A stretch of DNA of 15,868 nt from JBEIFW01 sp044370695 (GCA_044370695.1 JBILVB010000092.1:1-15868), one strand, 5' to 3'; shown: positions 7,665 through 15,413, counted from the stretch's first letter. Program-made: numbers and translations. The notes: a model not told the origin generated them from the sequence alone.

Positions 7665-9302
7665 GTGGAGCAGTTCTTGACGGTTTGCATCGTCGGTGCC
7701 GACGACCCGGCGGCGATCGAGCAGTCCCAGGCCTCGGCGCGGTCGTTCGGGCTTCCGGTACTGGTGGCGGGTGCCGGAGCCGCGGGCGACACCTCCGGGT
7801 TCGTGGCGTTCGGCGAGCCGCACGACTGGCCGAACACGCTGAACACGATCGTTGCCGCCGCAACGACCGAGTGGGTCCTGCTGGTACACGCCGGCGAGCG
7901 GCCCGAGTTCGACGTCGTGGCGCTGCGAGCGGCGTGTGCGTCGCCGGTCGACGCCTGGCGGGTGGAGCACTGCGTCGCGCTGCTGCCGGCGTGCCCGCCG
8001 CTGCCGGCGGAGCGGCTCGTGCGGCGCCGTGGCGCCCGGTTCGGCGGCCTCGTGTGGCCTCGGTGGACCGATGGTCCGGCGGCGCTCACCACGGCGGTGC
8101 GGCTGGGCGGCTCGCCGGCCGGATTGGATCCCCACGGGCCGACGATGCGCTGGTTGCTGCGGGCGGCCGCCGCGGCCGAGCGCACCTCCCCGGCGCCCGA
8201 GGTGGGCGGCGAGGTCGCCCTGCTGCTGGCCGCGGCCGGTGAGTTCGACGCCGCGGTCGCCCGGTTGTGCGGCGTCGATGCGCCCGCTGCCGACCGGGCC
8301 GAGGACCGGCGTCTCGGTCGCGCACTGGTGGCAGCAGGGCTCGCCGCCGGGCGGCCGCGCGAGGCCCGGATCGGCGCCCTGCGCTGGTACGAGGCGTCCG
8401 ACGCGACCGGTCCGGCCCACGCCTGGCTGGCCCAGATCGAAACGGCCGTCGGGCGGCCCGGTTCCGCCGTCCGCTTGTTCGCCGACCTCGGTGCCGCCCC
8501 GCTCGTCGACGACGACGGCTATCGGCTCGATCCTGCGCAGGCAGGCGCCTGGCGGGGGATCGCCCTGCACCATCTCGACGAGCTCGAGTTCGAGGTCGGC
8601 GAGGCGCTGTGGGTGTCGTCGACGCTCGACGCGACGACCGCGGTACCCGCGCGGCTGCACGAGCGATTGATCCGCAACGTCGTCAGCGGTTGGAGCCGGT
8701 TGCGCCGCGACCCGACCGTGCTGATGGAACGGCTCTCGGCTGCCGAGCGCCGCCTCGTGGCCCGGACGTTGTGCGTCACGCCCGTCGAGGAGGCGGCGGA
8801 CTGGGCGTCGCTGTTCGACGCCGTCGTCGAGCGGGACGGGCTCGACGAGGCGCTCGCCGCTCGCCTGGCCGAGGTCGCCCCGATGTTCCCGGAGACCGAC
8901 GCGCTGCGGTGGGCGGTCCGTCTGCGTCAGGACGGGTTCGGCCGGCACTGCCCGCTGCTCGCTCGGGCCCGCAGCGTGAGCCTCGACCCGTCGACCCGGC
9001 TGCGGTCGGCAGCGATCGCCCTCGAGGTGTTCGGCGACGATCCGGTCGTCGTCGAGGCGCTGGCGGCCGCGGCGGGCATCCTCGCGCAGGAGGAGTTCGA
9101 GTCGATGCTGGTCGTCCTGGACGAACTTGCTCCCAGCGCGCTGCCCGGGGCGGTCCTCGGTGCGGCGACCACCCCGACCCGGATGCTGGCGCTCGCCGGT
9201 CTGCTCGATCGGTTCGGCGCGGCCGAACAGGCCGGCGCGCTACGGGACGCGGCGGCGCTCGCCGTCGGACGATCCTCAAGCGCGCCGCACGGTTTCCGAT
9301 AG
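7665..9302 (+). CDS. Degenerate GT2-like protein with C-terminal helical (TPR-like) region
   Basis: About 545 residues. The first ~100 follow the layout of GT2 glycosyltransferases fused to TPR repeats: an opening strand LTVCIVGADD, a second strand PVLVAGAGAAGDTS, then NTLNTIVAAATTEWVLLVHAGERPEF. In active relatives the corresponding segments read roughly VVDTGSTDGT and WVLxLDADE. Here the acidic residues are lost (VAGAG at about 33-37; HAGE at 75-78), so nucleotide-sugar catalysis is doubtful. The rest is Ala/Leu/Arg-rich and helical with TPR-like pairs, for example around residues 180-330, and could be a scaffold. Starts: GTG at 7665 has no ribosome site; TTG at 7677 has GGAG at 7667-7670. 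It is the first gene of the plus-strand glycan operon, six bases before the GDPD-like gene. The family assignment is by pattern only. Confidence 0.75.
   Translation: MEQFLTVCIVGADDPAAIEQSQASARSFGLPVLVAGAGAAGDTSGFVAFGEPHDWPNTLNTIVAAATTEWVLLVHAGERPEFDVVALRAACASPVDAWRVEHCVALLPACPPLPAERLVRRRGARFGGLVWPRWTDGPAALTTAVRLGGSPAGLDPHGPTMRWLLRAAAAAERTSPAPEVGGEVALLLAAAGEFDAAVARLCGVDAPAADRAEDRRLGRALVAAGLAAGRPREARIGALRWYEASDATGPAHAWLAQIETAVGRPGSAVRLFADLGAAPLVDDDGYRLDPAQAGAWRGIALHHLDELEFEVGEALWVSSTLDATTAVPARLHERLIRNVVSGWSRLRRDPTVLMERLSAAERRLVARTLCVTPVEEAADWASLFDAVVERDGLDEALAARLAEVAPMFPETDALRWAVRLRQDGFGRHCPLLARARSVSLDPSTRLRSAAIALEVFGDDPVVVEALAAAAGILAQEEFESMLVVLDELAPSALPGAVLGAATTPTRMLALAGLLDRFGAAEQAGALRDAAALAVGRSSSAPHGFR
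7667..7670 (+). promoter_or_regulatory. Ribosome binding site supporting a TTG start for the GT2-like gene
   Basis: GGAG lies six bases before TTG at 7677. Starting there gives MTVCIVGADD, which begins exactly at the first strand of the GT-A-like fold. The GTG at 7665 lacks such a site. Confidence 0.35.
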
Positions 9303-9308
9303 GAACGC

Positions 9309-9950
9309 ATGGAGATCCTCTGCCATCGGGGGGTGTGGGCGATCCGCGCCGAGCAGAACACCCCGGAGGCTTGCGCCGCGGCATGGTCCAACGGCTGGGG
9401 GATCGAGACCGACCTGCGTGACCTTGGCGGTCGCTGCGTCGTCAGCCACGATCCGCCGTCGGATGCCTGTTGGTCGCTGGAGGGCCTGCTCGACGCCCAC
9501 CGCCCGGGTAACCCGCTCGCGTTGAACGTGAAGGCGGACGGGCTCGTCCCGCTCGTGGTGCCGGCGCTCGGCGGGACCGACCCGGCAGACGTGTTCGTGT
9601 TCGACATGTCGGTCCCCGACCAGTTGCACTGGCTCCGGGCCGGAGTTGCGACGTTCACCCGGCACAGTGACGTCGAGCCTCACCCGGTGCTCTACACCGA
9701 GTCCGCAGGGGTCTGGCTCGATGCGTTCCGCAGCGACTGGTGGGGGACCGACGTGATCGAGCGGCACGTCGCCGCAGGCAAACGCGTCGCGGTCGTCTCA
9801 CCGGAGCTGCACGGTCGCGATCATCGGCCCGTGTGGGACCGTCTCGCCGCTGGCGGCGCACATCTACTTCCCGGACTGTCGTTGTGCACCGACCATCCGG
9901 CCCAGGCCGCTGCTTGGTTCGGTCCGGCCGTCGCCGGGGCTGCCGCATGA
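9309..9950 (+). CDS. Short glycerophosphodiester phosphodiesterase-like protein
   Basis: A 213-residue TIM-barrel protein of the GDPD/PI-PLC-like superfamily, which cleaves phosphodiesters such as glycerophospho-alcohols. The active-site pattern is intact: HRG at 6-8 (His6, Arg7), EQNTPEA resembling the ENT motif at 15-18, GIETDL with Glu33 and Asp35, and the second catalytic His47 in VSHDP. LNVKADG (Lys75) matches the family's later LEIK strand, and LCTDHP near the C-terminus matches the closing TDxP strand. It is somewhat shorter than usual but has all barrel landmarks, and has no signal peptide, so it should act in the cytoplasm. AGGA at 9301-9304 supports the ATG. Its stop overlaps the HAD start (ATGA). 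Genomic context points to a glycan precursor rather than phospholipid turnover. Confidence 0.85.
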   Translation: MEILCHRGVWAIRAEQNTPEACAAAWSNGWGIETDLRDLGGRCVVSHDPPSDACWSLEGLLDAHRPGNPLALNVKADGLVPLVVPALGGTDPADVFVFDMSVPDQLHWLRAGVATFTRHSDVEPHPVLYTESAGVWLDAFRSDWWGTDVIERHVAAGKRVAVVSPELHGRDHRPVWDRLAAGGAHLLPGLSLCTDHPAQAAAWFGPAVAGAAA

Positions 9951-10576
9951 TCCGCGCCGTGGTCTTCGACATGGACGGCGTGCTCATCGACGCCCGGGAC
10001 TGGCACTACGAGGCGCTGAACCGGGCGTTGGGCCACTTCGGGTTCGCCATCAGCCGGTTCGATCACCTGGTCACCTACGACGGGCTGCCCACCCGCCAGA
10101 AGCTCGAGATGCTCTCGCGGGAACGGGGCCTGCCTCGGTCCCTGCACGGCTTCCTCAACGAGTTGAAGCAGGCGTACACGATGGAGATCGTCCACGCCCG
10201 CTGCAAGCCGCGGTTCCAGCACGAGTTCGCCCTGTCCCGCCTGCACGCCCAGGGGTACCGACTCGCCGTTGCCTCGAACTCGGTGCAGCGCACGGTCGAC
10301 GTGATGATGGAACGCGCCGGGTTGTCCCGGTACCTCGAGTTCACCACCAGCAACGAGCACGTCACGAGAGGGAAACCCGCGCCGGACATCTATCTCGTGA
10401 CGTTCGATCGTCTCGGGGTCGCCCCGCACGAGGTGCTCGTCGTCGAGGACAACGACAACGGCATCCGGGCCGCGACCGAGGCCGGTGCGCACGTGTTCGT
10501 GGTCAGCGAACCGGCCGACGTCACCTACGACCGGATCCGGGTCGAGCTCGATCTGCTCGACGGGGTGCGCGCATGA
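9947..10576 (+). CDS. HAD-superfamily phosphatase (subfamily IA)
   Basis: A 209-residue haloacid-dehalogenase-type phosphohydrolase. Motif I is FDMDGVLID with nucleophile Asp8 and acid/base Asp10. Motif II is VASNS (Ser110), motif III the Lys in RGKPAPDIY (Lys143), and motif IV VVEDNDNG (Glu167, Asp168). The cap segment DWHYEALNRAL, followed by DHLVTYDGLP, resembles HAD proteins that I recall next to nucleotidyltransferases in LPS and capsule loci; no search was run. It probably removes phosphate from a sugar or polyol phosphate intermediate. Start and stop are both in ATGA overlaps with neighbours (9947-9950 and 10573-10576), so translation is coupled. This start is chosen because the motif I strand begins at residue 3. 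Confidence 0.92.
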   Translation: MIRAVVFDMDGVLIDARDWHYEALNRALGHFGFAISRFDHLVTYDGLPTRQKLEMLSRERGLPRSLHGFLNELKQAYTMEIVHARCKPRFQHEFALSRLHAQGYRLAVASNSVQRTVDVMMERAGLSRYLEFTTSNEHVTRGKPAPDIYLVTFDRLGVAPHEVLVVEDNDNGIRAATEAGAHVFVVSEPADVTYDRIRVELDLLDGVRA

Positions 10577-11313
10577 GGACGTTGCTGCTCGCGGCCGGGG
10601 GGAGCGACGCGTTCGCCGAGGCCGGGTACTACTTCCCGAAGAACCTCGTCGAGATCGCCGGGTCGCCCCTGCTGGAGCACGTGATCCACAGGCTCGGTCC
10701 ACTGGCCGCCCACCATCGGTTGGTGGTCGCGGTGCGCCGCGACGAGAACGTACGGTTCCACACGAACCGCGTGGTGCGTCTCATCGAGCCGACGGCGACG
10801 GTGGTGGAGGTGGGGGACACGTCCGGTGCCGCGTGTACCGCGCTCACTGCGGTCGACCACCTCCTCGACGACGAACCGTTGCTGGTGTGCAACGGGGATC
10901 AGGTGATCGACGTCGATCTCGCCGGGGTCGTCGACGGGTTCGCCGCAGCCGGGCTCGACGGTGGCGTCGTGGTGTTCGAAGGTGTCCACCCGCGCTGGTC
11001 CTACGTGCGCACCGACGATGCCGGAATCGTGATCGAGGCGAGCGAGAAGCGGCCGATCAGCCGCTTGGCCACCGCCGGGTGCTACTGGTTCGCCCGGGGC
11101 CAGGACTTCGTCGAATCGGCCAAGCAGATGATCCTGAAGGACGCGCAGGTGAACGGCCAGTTCTTCGTGTGCCCGACGCTCAACGAGATGGTGCTCGCCG
11201 GGCGCCGCGTCGGCATCCACCGGATCGAGCGGGCACAGTACTTCTCGTTCCACGACCCCCAGGCGGTCGGTGCCTTCGAGGCCCGCCTCGCCCTCGACCA
11301 GGAGGCGGCATGA
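10573..11313 (+). CDS. Sugar nucleotidyltransferase-like protein, divergent signature
   Basis: A 246-residue protein of the NTP_transferase (GT-A-like nucleotidyltransferase) fold. It opens with TLLLAAGGSDAFAEAG, then the lysine motif YFPKNLVEI (Lys23). LLVCNGDQVID carries the metal-binding Asp109. It is clearly paralogous to the gene at 11678: both share GAACTxLTA, the N-x-DQ strand, WSYVRxDxAG, EKxPxS, and VNGxFxVxP. Unlike that paralogue it lacks the Arg of the usual GxGxR phosphate-binding loop (GGSDAF instead of GRGSRF), so it may use another nucleotide, act poorly, or be a non-catalytic partner. It overlaps both neighbours by ATGA and has GGGGTG just upstream. The sugar or alcohol phosphate it activates is unknown. 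Confidence 0.88.
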   Translation: MRTLLLAAGGSDAFAEAGYYFPKNLVEIAGSPLLEHVIHRLGPLAAHHRLVVAVRRDENVRFHTNRVVRLIEPTATVVEVGDTSGAACTALTAVDHLLDDEPLLVCNGDQVIDVDLAGVVDGFAAAGLDGGVVVFEGVHPRWSYVRTDDAGIVIEASEKRPISRLATAGCYWFARGQDFVESAKQMILKDAQVNGQFFVCPTLNEMVLAGRRVGIHRIERAQYFSFHDPQAVGAFEARLALDQEAA

Positions 11314-11681
11314 CCCGATCGACCACGACCCCCGAGGTCACCCAGCACCGGCTCGACGACATGGTGCGCGGCTGGTTCGTCGGTGCGTTCGAGCCCACGG
11401 CGCTGCACGCCGAGGGCTTCGAGGTCGCCGTGCAACGCTTTCGGGCCGGCGACGTCGAGGCCGAGCATCACCACAAGGTGGGCACCGAGATCACGGTGTT
11501 GGTCTCGGGGCGAGCCCGCATGTGCGGGCGCGAGCTCGCGCCCGGCGACATCCTCGTGCTGCCCCCCGGCACCGCGACCGCGTTCGAGGCGTTCGAGGAC
11601 ACCGTCACCGCCGTGGTGAAGGTGCCGAGCGTCCCGGGCGACAAGTACCCCGGCCGACCGCAGGAAGGTGCCCCCGCATGA
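11310..11681 (+). CDS. Single-domain cupin
   Basis: A 123-residue cupin. Motif 1 fits the consensus spacing: His53 and His55 (EHHHK), Glu60 and Gly67. Motif 2 is GDILVLPPGTATAF, where the position of the fourth ligand His is Thr90. A metal site with three strong ligands is therefore likely. Small cupins in glycan loci can be sugar isomerases/epimerases or sensors of a sugar ligand; nothing in the sequence chooses between these. AGGAGG at 11300-11305 is the best ribosome site in the operon. The gene sits between the two paralogous nucleotidyltransferases and overlaps both by ATGA, which ties it to their pathway. Confidence 0.9.
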   Translation: MTRSTTTPEVTQHRLDDMVRGWFVGAFEPTALHAEGFEVAVQRFRAGDVEAEHHHKVGTEITVLVSGRARMCGRELAPGDILVLPPGTATAFEAFEDTVTAVVKVPSVPGDKYPGRPQEGAPA

Positions 11682-12454
11682 CCCACCCGCTCCAGATCGT
11701 CGTCCCGATGGCCGGGCGCGGCAGCCGCTTCGCGGACGCCGGGTTCGCCAAGCCCAAGCCGCTCATCGAGATCGACGGTCACCCGATGATCGAACTCGTC
11801 GTCGCCAACCTTCGTCCGTCCCGGCCGCACCGGTTCGTGTTCATCGCGCAGCGTGCGCACGCCGAGGAGTTCGACCTGCCGGCTGTGCTGTCGCGCATCG
11901 CCCCGGGCTGCGGGCTGGTGCTGCTCGACGGGGTCACCGAGGGTGCGGCGTGCACCGTGCTGACGGCGACCGCCGAACTCGACCTCGACGCGCCCCTGAT
12001 GATCGCCAACAGCGACCAATGGGTGGACATCGAGATCGACGACTACTTGGCGGCGCACGACGCGAGCGGTCGTGACGGCTGGGTGATGACGATGACGGCG
12101 ACCGACCGCAAGTGGAGCTACGTCCGCTTCGACGAGGCCGGCCGCTGCGTGGGGATCGTCGAGAAGGTGCCGGTGTCGGACTGCGCAACGGTCGGCATCT
12201 ACAACTTCGCCACCGCCCGGCAGTTCGTCGATGCCGCAGGGACGATGATCGCCGAGGACCGCCGGGTCAACGGCGAGTTCTACGTCGCGCCGGTCTACGA
12301 CGACCTGGTGGCGGCCGGTGGTTCGTTCGGGGTGTACGACGTGGGCGCCGAGGCGGCGGGGATGTACGGACTCGGGATCCCGTCGGACCTCGAGCTGTTC
12401 TGCGGTCTGCCCGTCAAGGACAAAGCGATCGGCCGGTTGTCCTTGATCGGCTGA
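11678..12454 (+). CDS. Sugar nucleotidyltransferase (NTP_transferase family), canonical copy
   Basis: A 258-residue nucleotidyltransferase of the kind found in capsule and LPS clusters and often mislabelled as GT2. The phosphate loop VVPMAGRGSRFADAG (Gly13 to Arg17) and KPKPLIEIDG (Lys27 region) are intact. IANSDQWVD holds the metal-binding Asp113. Later conserved strings are DRKWSYVRFD, EKVPVSDCATVGIYNF, RRVNGEFYVAPVYDDL and MYGLGIPSDLELF. It should transfer an NMP to a sugar or polyol phosphate to give an activated donor. It is the last gene of the operon, joined to the cupin by ATGA. Nucleotide and sugar are not determined by sequence. Confidence 0.92.
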   Translation: MTHPLQIVVPMAGRGSRFADAGFAKPKPLIEIDGHPMIELVVANLRPSRPHRFVFIAQRAHAEEFDLPAVLSRIAPGCGLVLLDGVTEGAACTVLTATAELDLDAPLMIANSDQWVDIEIDDYLAAHDASGRDGWVMTMTATDRKWSYVRFDEAGRCVGIVEKVPVSDCATVGIYNFATARQFVDAAGTMIAEDRRVNGEFYVAPVYDDLVAAGGSFGVYDVGAEAAGMYGLGIPSDLELFCGLPVKDKAIGRLSLIG

Positions 12455-12677
12455 TCTGGCCGAGCCAGCGACCGGTGGTGCTCCTGCGTCGCCGAGGTCC
12501 AGCGGGGACCACGATGCCGGCCCGGGCCGCGACCGACACGGGCCAATAGCGTGTCGATCATGTCCGGGTCGGCAGTGCGCAATCGTCTCTCGGACGCTCG
12601 GACGGGGTTCACCGCCGGGGTGGCTGGGTTCGTGCCGGCCCGGTTCGGGCGCGGCGCCCGCTGAAGCATCGGGGAAC
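12455..12677. other. Spacer between the glycan operon and the LAL regulator
   Basis: About 223 bp with no convincing gene, strong hairpin or consensus promoter. A small open frame, GTG 12551 (or ATG 12560) to TGA 12664, would encode 34-37 residues rich in Arg and Gly, but it has no ribosome site. A 5-bp stem CTGGC/GCCAG directly after the nucleotidyltransferase stop (12456-12468) is too weak to call a terminator. The regulator's promoter must lie here or in the upstream gene. Confidence 0.5.
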
Positions 12678-12680
12678 GTG

Positions 12681-15413
12681 ATGCAGATCGTGGGGAGGGA
12701 GCACGAGCTGGCTCGGTTGCGGTCCGTCGTGGCCGGGGCTGCGGCGGGCTCGGGTGGCGTCGTCGTGGTCGTGGGCGAGCCCGGCATCGGCAAGACGGCG
12801 TTGCTCGACACGGTCGCGTCGGAATGGAGTGAGCGCGCCGGCACGGCCTTCTTGCGAGTGACCGGGGTCGAGATCGAGTCGGATCTTGCGTTCGGCGCCC
12901 TCGGCATCATCGCCGCCGGGCTCCGTCGGCTCGGCCCGGCGCCCGGCGATCCGCACGACAGCGTTCTCGAAGTGCTCGCCGGCGGAACCGGACCTGGCCC
13001 GACGACGGCGGCAGGCGGTGCCGCCGTGCTCGCAGCCCTGGGAGCGGCCTCGGCCTCGCGCACCGTGGTACTCGTGATCGACGATGCGCAGTGGCTCGAC
13101 GAGGATTCGTCCCGGGCGCTCGCCTTCGCGTTGCGTCGCAGCGGCGACGACCGCGTCGCCGCATTGGTGGCCTCCCGGTCCGGTCACTCCGGCGGTCTGC
13201 TCGCCGCCGGATTCCCCGTGCTCGAGCTCGGCGGCCTGGACCCAGACGCTGCGCAGGTCCTCCTGGGCGCCGGCACGGTGGGAGCGGTGGCCGAGGCCTG
13301 CGTGCACGCCACCGGCGGGAATCCGCTGGCCCTGAGCGAACTCGGCCGACGGCTCGACCCGGCCGCCCGGAGCGGCGGCCGCCCCCTGCCGGCGGTGTTG
13401 CCGGCCGCTGGTCGCCCCGTCGCTCTCCTGAGCGACCGCGTGGTCCCGCTCGACCCCGGAGCCCGCGTCGCGGCCGCTGTCGTCGCTGCCGCAGGAGAGG
13501 GCGATGACCCGGCGCTTCTCGGAGCACTCGAGGTGGCGGGCGCTGCCTGGTCGGACCTGTTGGCCGTCGAACGGGCTGGCGTCGTACGGATCGTCGAGGG
13601 AGTGGTCGGTCTGGCGCACCCGCTGTTGCGGCCGGCGATCGCCGACGTCGTCGGTCCGGCGGTGATGCGTCGCGCGCACCGCTCGCTCGCCGAGGCGCTC
13701 ACCGAGCTGCCGGAGCGACGGGCCTGGCATCTCGGAGCGGCTGCTGTGGGGCTCGATGACGATGCTGCCGATGCCCTCGCCGCCGTCGCGGAAGCGGCGG
13801 TGTCCCGCGGCGCAGCGGTGGCCGCGGCGACGGCGTGGGAGCGATCGGCTCTGCTCACGACGGCGCGCGCCCGTCGCGAGGAACGGTTGCGCGCCGCAGG
13901 GCGCAGCTGGTTCCGTGCGGGAGGTACCGCGGGGGTGCGCCGCTCGCTCGGAGGACTCGTCCGGGAGGCATCCTCGACCGTCGTCCGGGCAGATGCGGCC
14001 GCAGTGTTGGGTGACGCCGTCGGTTGGGAGGACACGGGCGCCGGCATCGCGCTCCTCGTCGAGCATGCTGCGCTCGTCGAATCGGTCGATCTCGAGCGAG
14101 CGGCGGTCTTGCGGTTGCTCGCAGCGCAGCATTGCGGCATGGCGGGCCGCCACGCCGAGTGTCTCCGTCATGCGAACGCAGCGGTCGAACTCGCCGAGCG
14201 TGCGGGCAGTCTGGTGGCGATCGGGGGGCGTTGCATTCGAGCGGTGGCCCGGCAGCGGACCACCGACCGGGCCGGCGCCACGGAGGATCTGCTCGTTGCC
14301 CCGGTCCTGCTCGGATTGCCTGCGGAGTTCCTGACCGCCGACACCCTGCCGATCCTCACCGCCGTGGGGTTGGCGCTGTTGCTCCAGGAGCGATGGGACG
14401 AAGCCGACGCCGTACTCACCCGACTGCTCGACGACGCCCGACGTCTCGGCCTGGCGAACGTCAGCGCGTTCGCCGCTGCGCAGCGAGGTGAGCTCCTGCT
14501 GCGCACCGGCCGGCTCGCCGAGGCGAGTGTCGCCCCGCTGGAGGACCTGCTCTGGCACGACCCGGACCAGACCATCCATTTCGGGCACGCGGTGCTGGCT
14601 CGCGTGGAGGCAACCCTGGGCCGACTGGAGGCGGCCGAGGCGCACGGTCGGGCGGCAGTGATGCGCGGCGAGGAGACGTCGATGGCCGTGCTCAGCGCGT
14701 ACGGGCGCTCCGCACTCGGCCTCGTGGCTCTGCTGCGCGGCGATCCGGCTGCAGCCGTGGCGGAACTGTTGCCGGTGCGGGACCTGTACGGCGACCAGCT
14801 CGATCCGGGGGAGTTGTGGTTCCACGGTGATCTGATCGAGGCGTTCGCCCTCCTCGACGCTCGAGACGAGGCCGAGGCCGTCGTGCGCGAGGTCGCCTCG
14901 ACGGCGCTGGTGAGCGGCTCGCAATGGGGGCGCGGCGTGGTACTGCGTGGCGAGGGGCTGCTCGAGCGGGATCCGAGCCGTCTCGCTGCGTCTGCCGAGG
15001 TGCTCGGGGCAGCCGGTGCTCCGCTCGAGCAAGCCCGGAGCCTGCTCCTGGCGGCGACCTGGTGCGGTGACGGGGCGGCGGCGATCGAGGCCGAAGCGCT
15101 GTTCACCCGCTGCGGCGCATCGGCTTGGGCTGCGCGGGCTCGGGCGGTTCGGCCGAGTCGACGGCCGGAGCCGTCGCCGCAGACGGTGCCCGCAGGGTCG
15201 AGCCCGACCGCCGCAGGGATCGCAGATCGCCTGAGTGCCGCCGAACTCCGCGTGGCGTTGCCGCTCGCCCAAGGGCGATCGAACCGGGAGATCGCCGACG
15301 GGTTGTATCTCAGCACCAAGACGGTGGAGACCCACCTGGGCAACGTGTACCGAAAGCTCGGGGTGCGGCGGCGGTCCGAGGTGGTCGCCCTGCTGTCACG
15401 CGAGCACCGCTGA
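12681..15413 (+). CDS. LAL-type LuxR-family regulator with N-terminal AAA ATPase
   Basis: A 910-residue large ATP-binding LuxR regulator (MalT/GutR-like STAND architecture). Residues 1-~250 form the nucleotide-binding module, with VGREHEL at the start, Walker A GEPGIGKT at 32-39 and Walker B LVIDDAQW at about 131-138 (Asp134, Asp135). The long middle is Ala/Leu-rich and TPR-like, a usual inducer or protein sensing region. The last ~60 residues are a LuxR helix-turn-helix: LSAAELRVALPLAQGRSNRE, then the recognition helix STKTVETHLGNVYRKLGV. ATG at 12681 has GGGG six bases upstream; GTG at 12678 is possible. It may control the adjacent glycan operon or the sigma factor region, but neither is shown. 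Its 3' end overlaps the convergent sigma gene by 18 bp. Confidence 0.94.
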   Translation: MQIVGREHELARLRSVVAGAAAGSGGVVVVVGEPGIGKTALLDTVASEWSERAGTAFLRVTGVEIESDLAFGALGIIAAGLRRLGPAPGDPHDSVLEVLAGGTGPGPTTAAGGAAVLAALGAASASRTVVLVIDDAQWLDEDSSRALAFALRRSGDDRVAALVASRSGHSGGLLAAGFPVLELGGLDPDAAQVLLGAGTVGAVAEACVHATGGNPLALSELGRRLDPAARSGGRPLPAVLPAAGRPVALLSDRVVPLDPGARVAAAVVAAAGEGDDPALLGALEVAGAAWSDLLAVERAGVVRIVEGVVGLAHPLLRPAIADVVGPAVMRRAHRSLAEALTELPERRAWHLGAAAVGLDDDAADALAAVAEAAVSRGAAVAAATAWERSALLTTARARREERLRAAGRSWFRAGGTAGVRRSLGGLVREASSTVVRADAAAVLGDAVGWEDTGAGIALLVEHAALVESVDLERAAVLRLLAAQHCGMAGRHAECLRHANAAVELAERAGSLVAIGGRCIRAVARQRTTDRAGATEDLLVAPVLLGLPAEFLTADTLPILTAVGLALLLQERWDEADAVLTRLLDDARRLGLANVSAFAAAQRGELLLRTGRLAEASVAPLEDLLWHDPDQTIHFGHAVLARVEATLGRLEAAEAHGRAAVMRGEETSMAVLSAYGRSALGLVALLRGDPAAAVAELLPVRDLYGDQLDPGELWFHGDLIEAFALLDARDEAEAVVREVASTALVSGSQWGRGVVLRGEGLLERDPSRLAASAEVLGAAGAPLEQARSLLLAATWCGDGAAAIEAEALFTRCGASAWAARARAVRPSRRPEPSPQTVPAGSSPTAAGIADRLSAAELRVALPLAQGRSNREIADGLYLSTKTVETHLGNVYRKLGVRRRSEVVALLSREHR

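Noticed and set aside
7653..8948. Upstream extension of the WavE reading frame on the minus strand
   Set aside because: The frame stays open because of GC content, but WavE homology begins only after 7628 and the extension overlaps the GT2-like gene with no recognisable content.
12456..12468. Small hairpin CTGGC-CGA-GCCAG after the glycan operon
   Set aside because: Only a 5-bp stem with no T-tract; such stems are expected by chance in this base composition.
12547..12552. TAGCGT as a possible -10 element for the LAL regulator
   Set aside because: No -35-like hexamer at proper spacing.
12609..15335. 908-codon minus-strand open frame opposite the LAL regulator
   Set aside because: The regulator strand has Walker A, Walker B and a LuxR helix-turn-helix in the right order. 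The opposite frame has no motif and biased composition.
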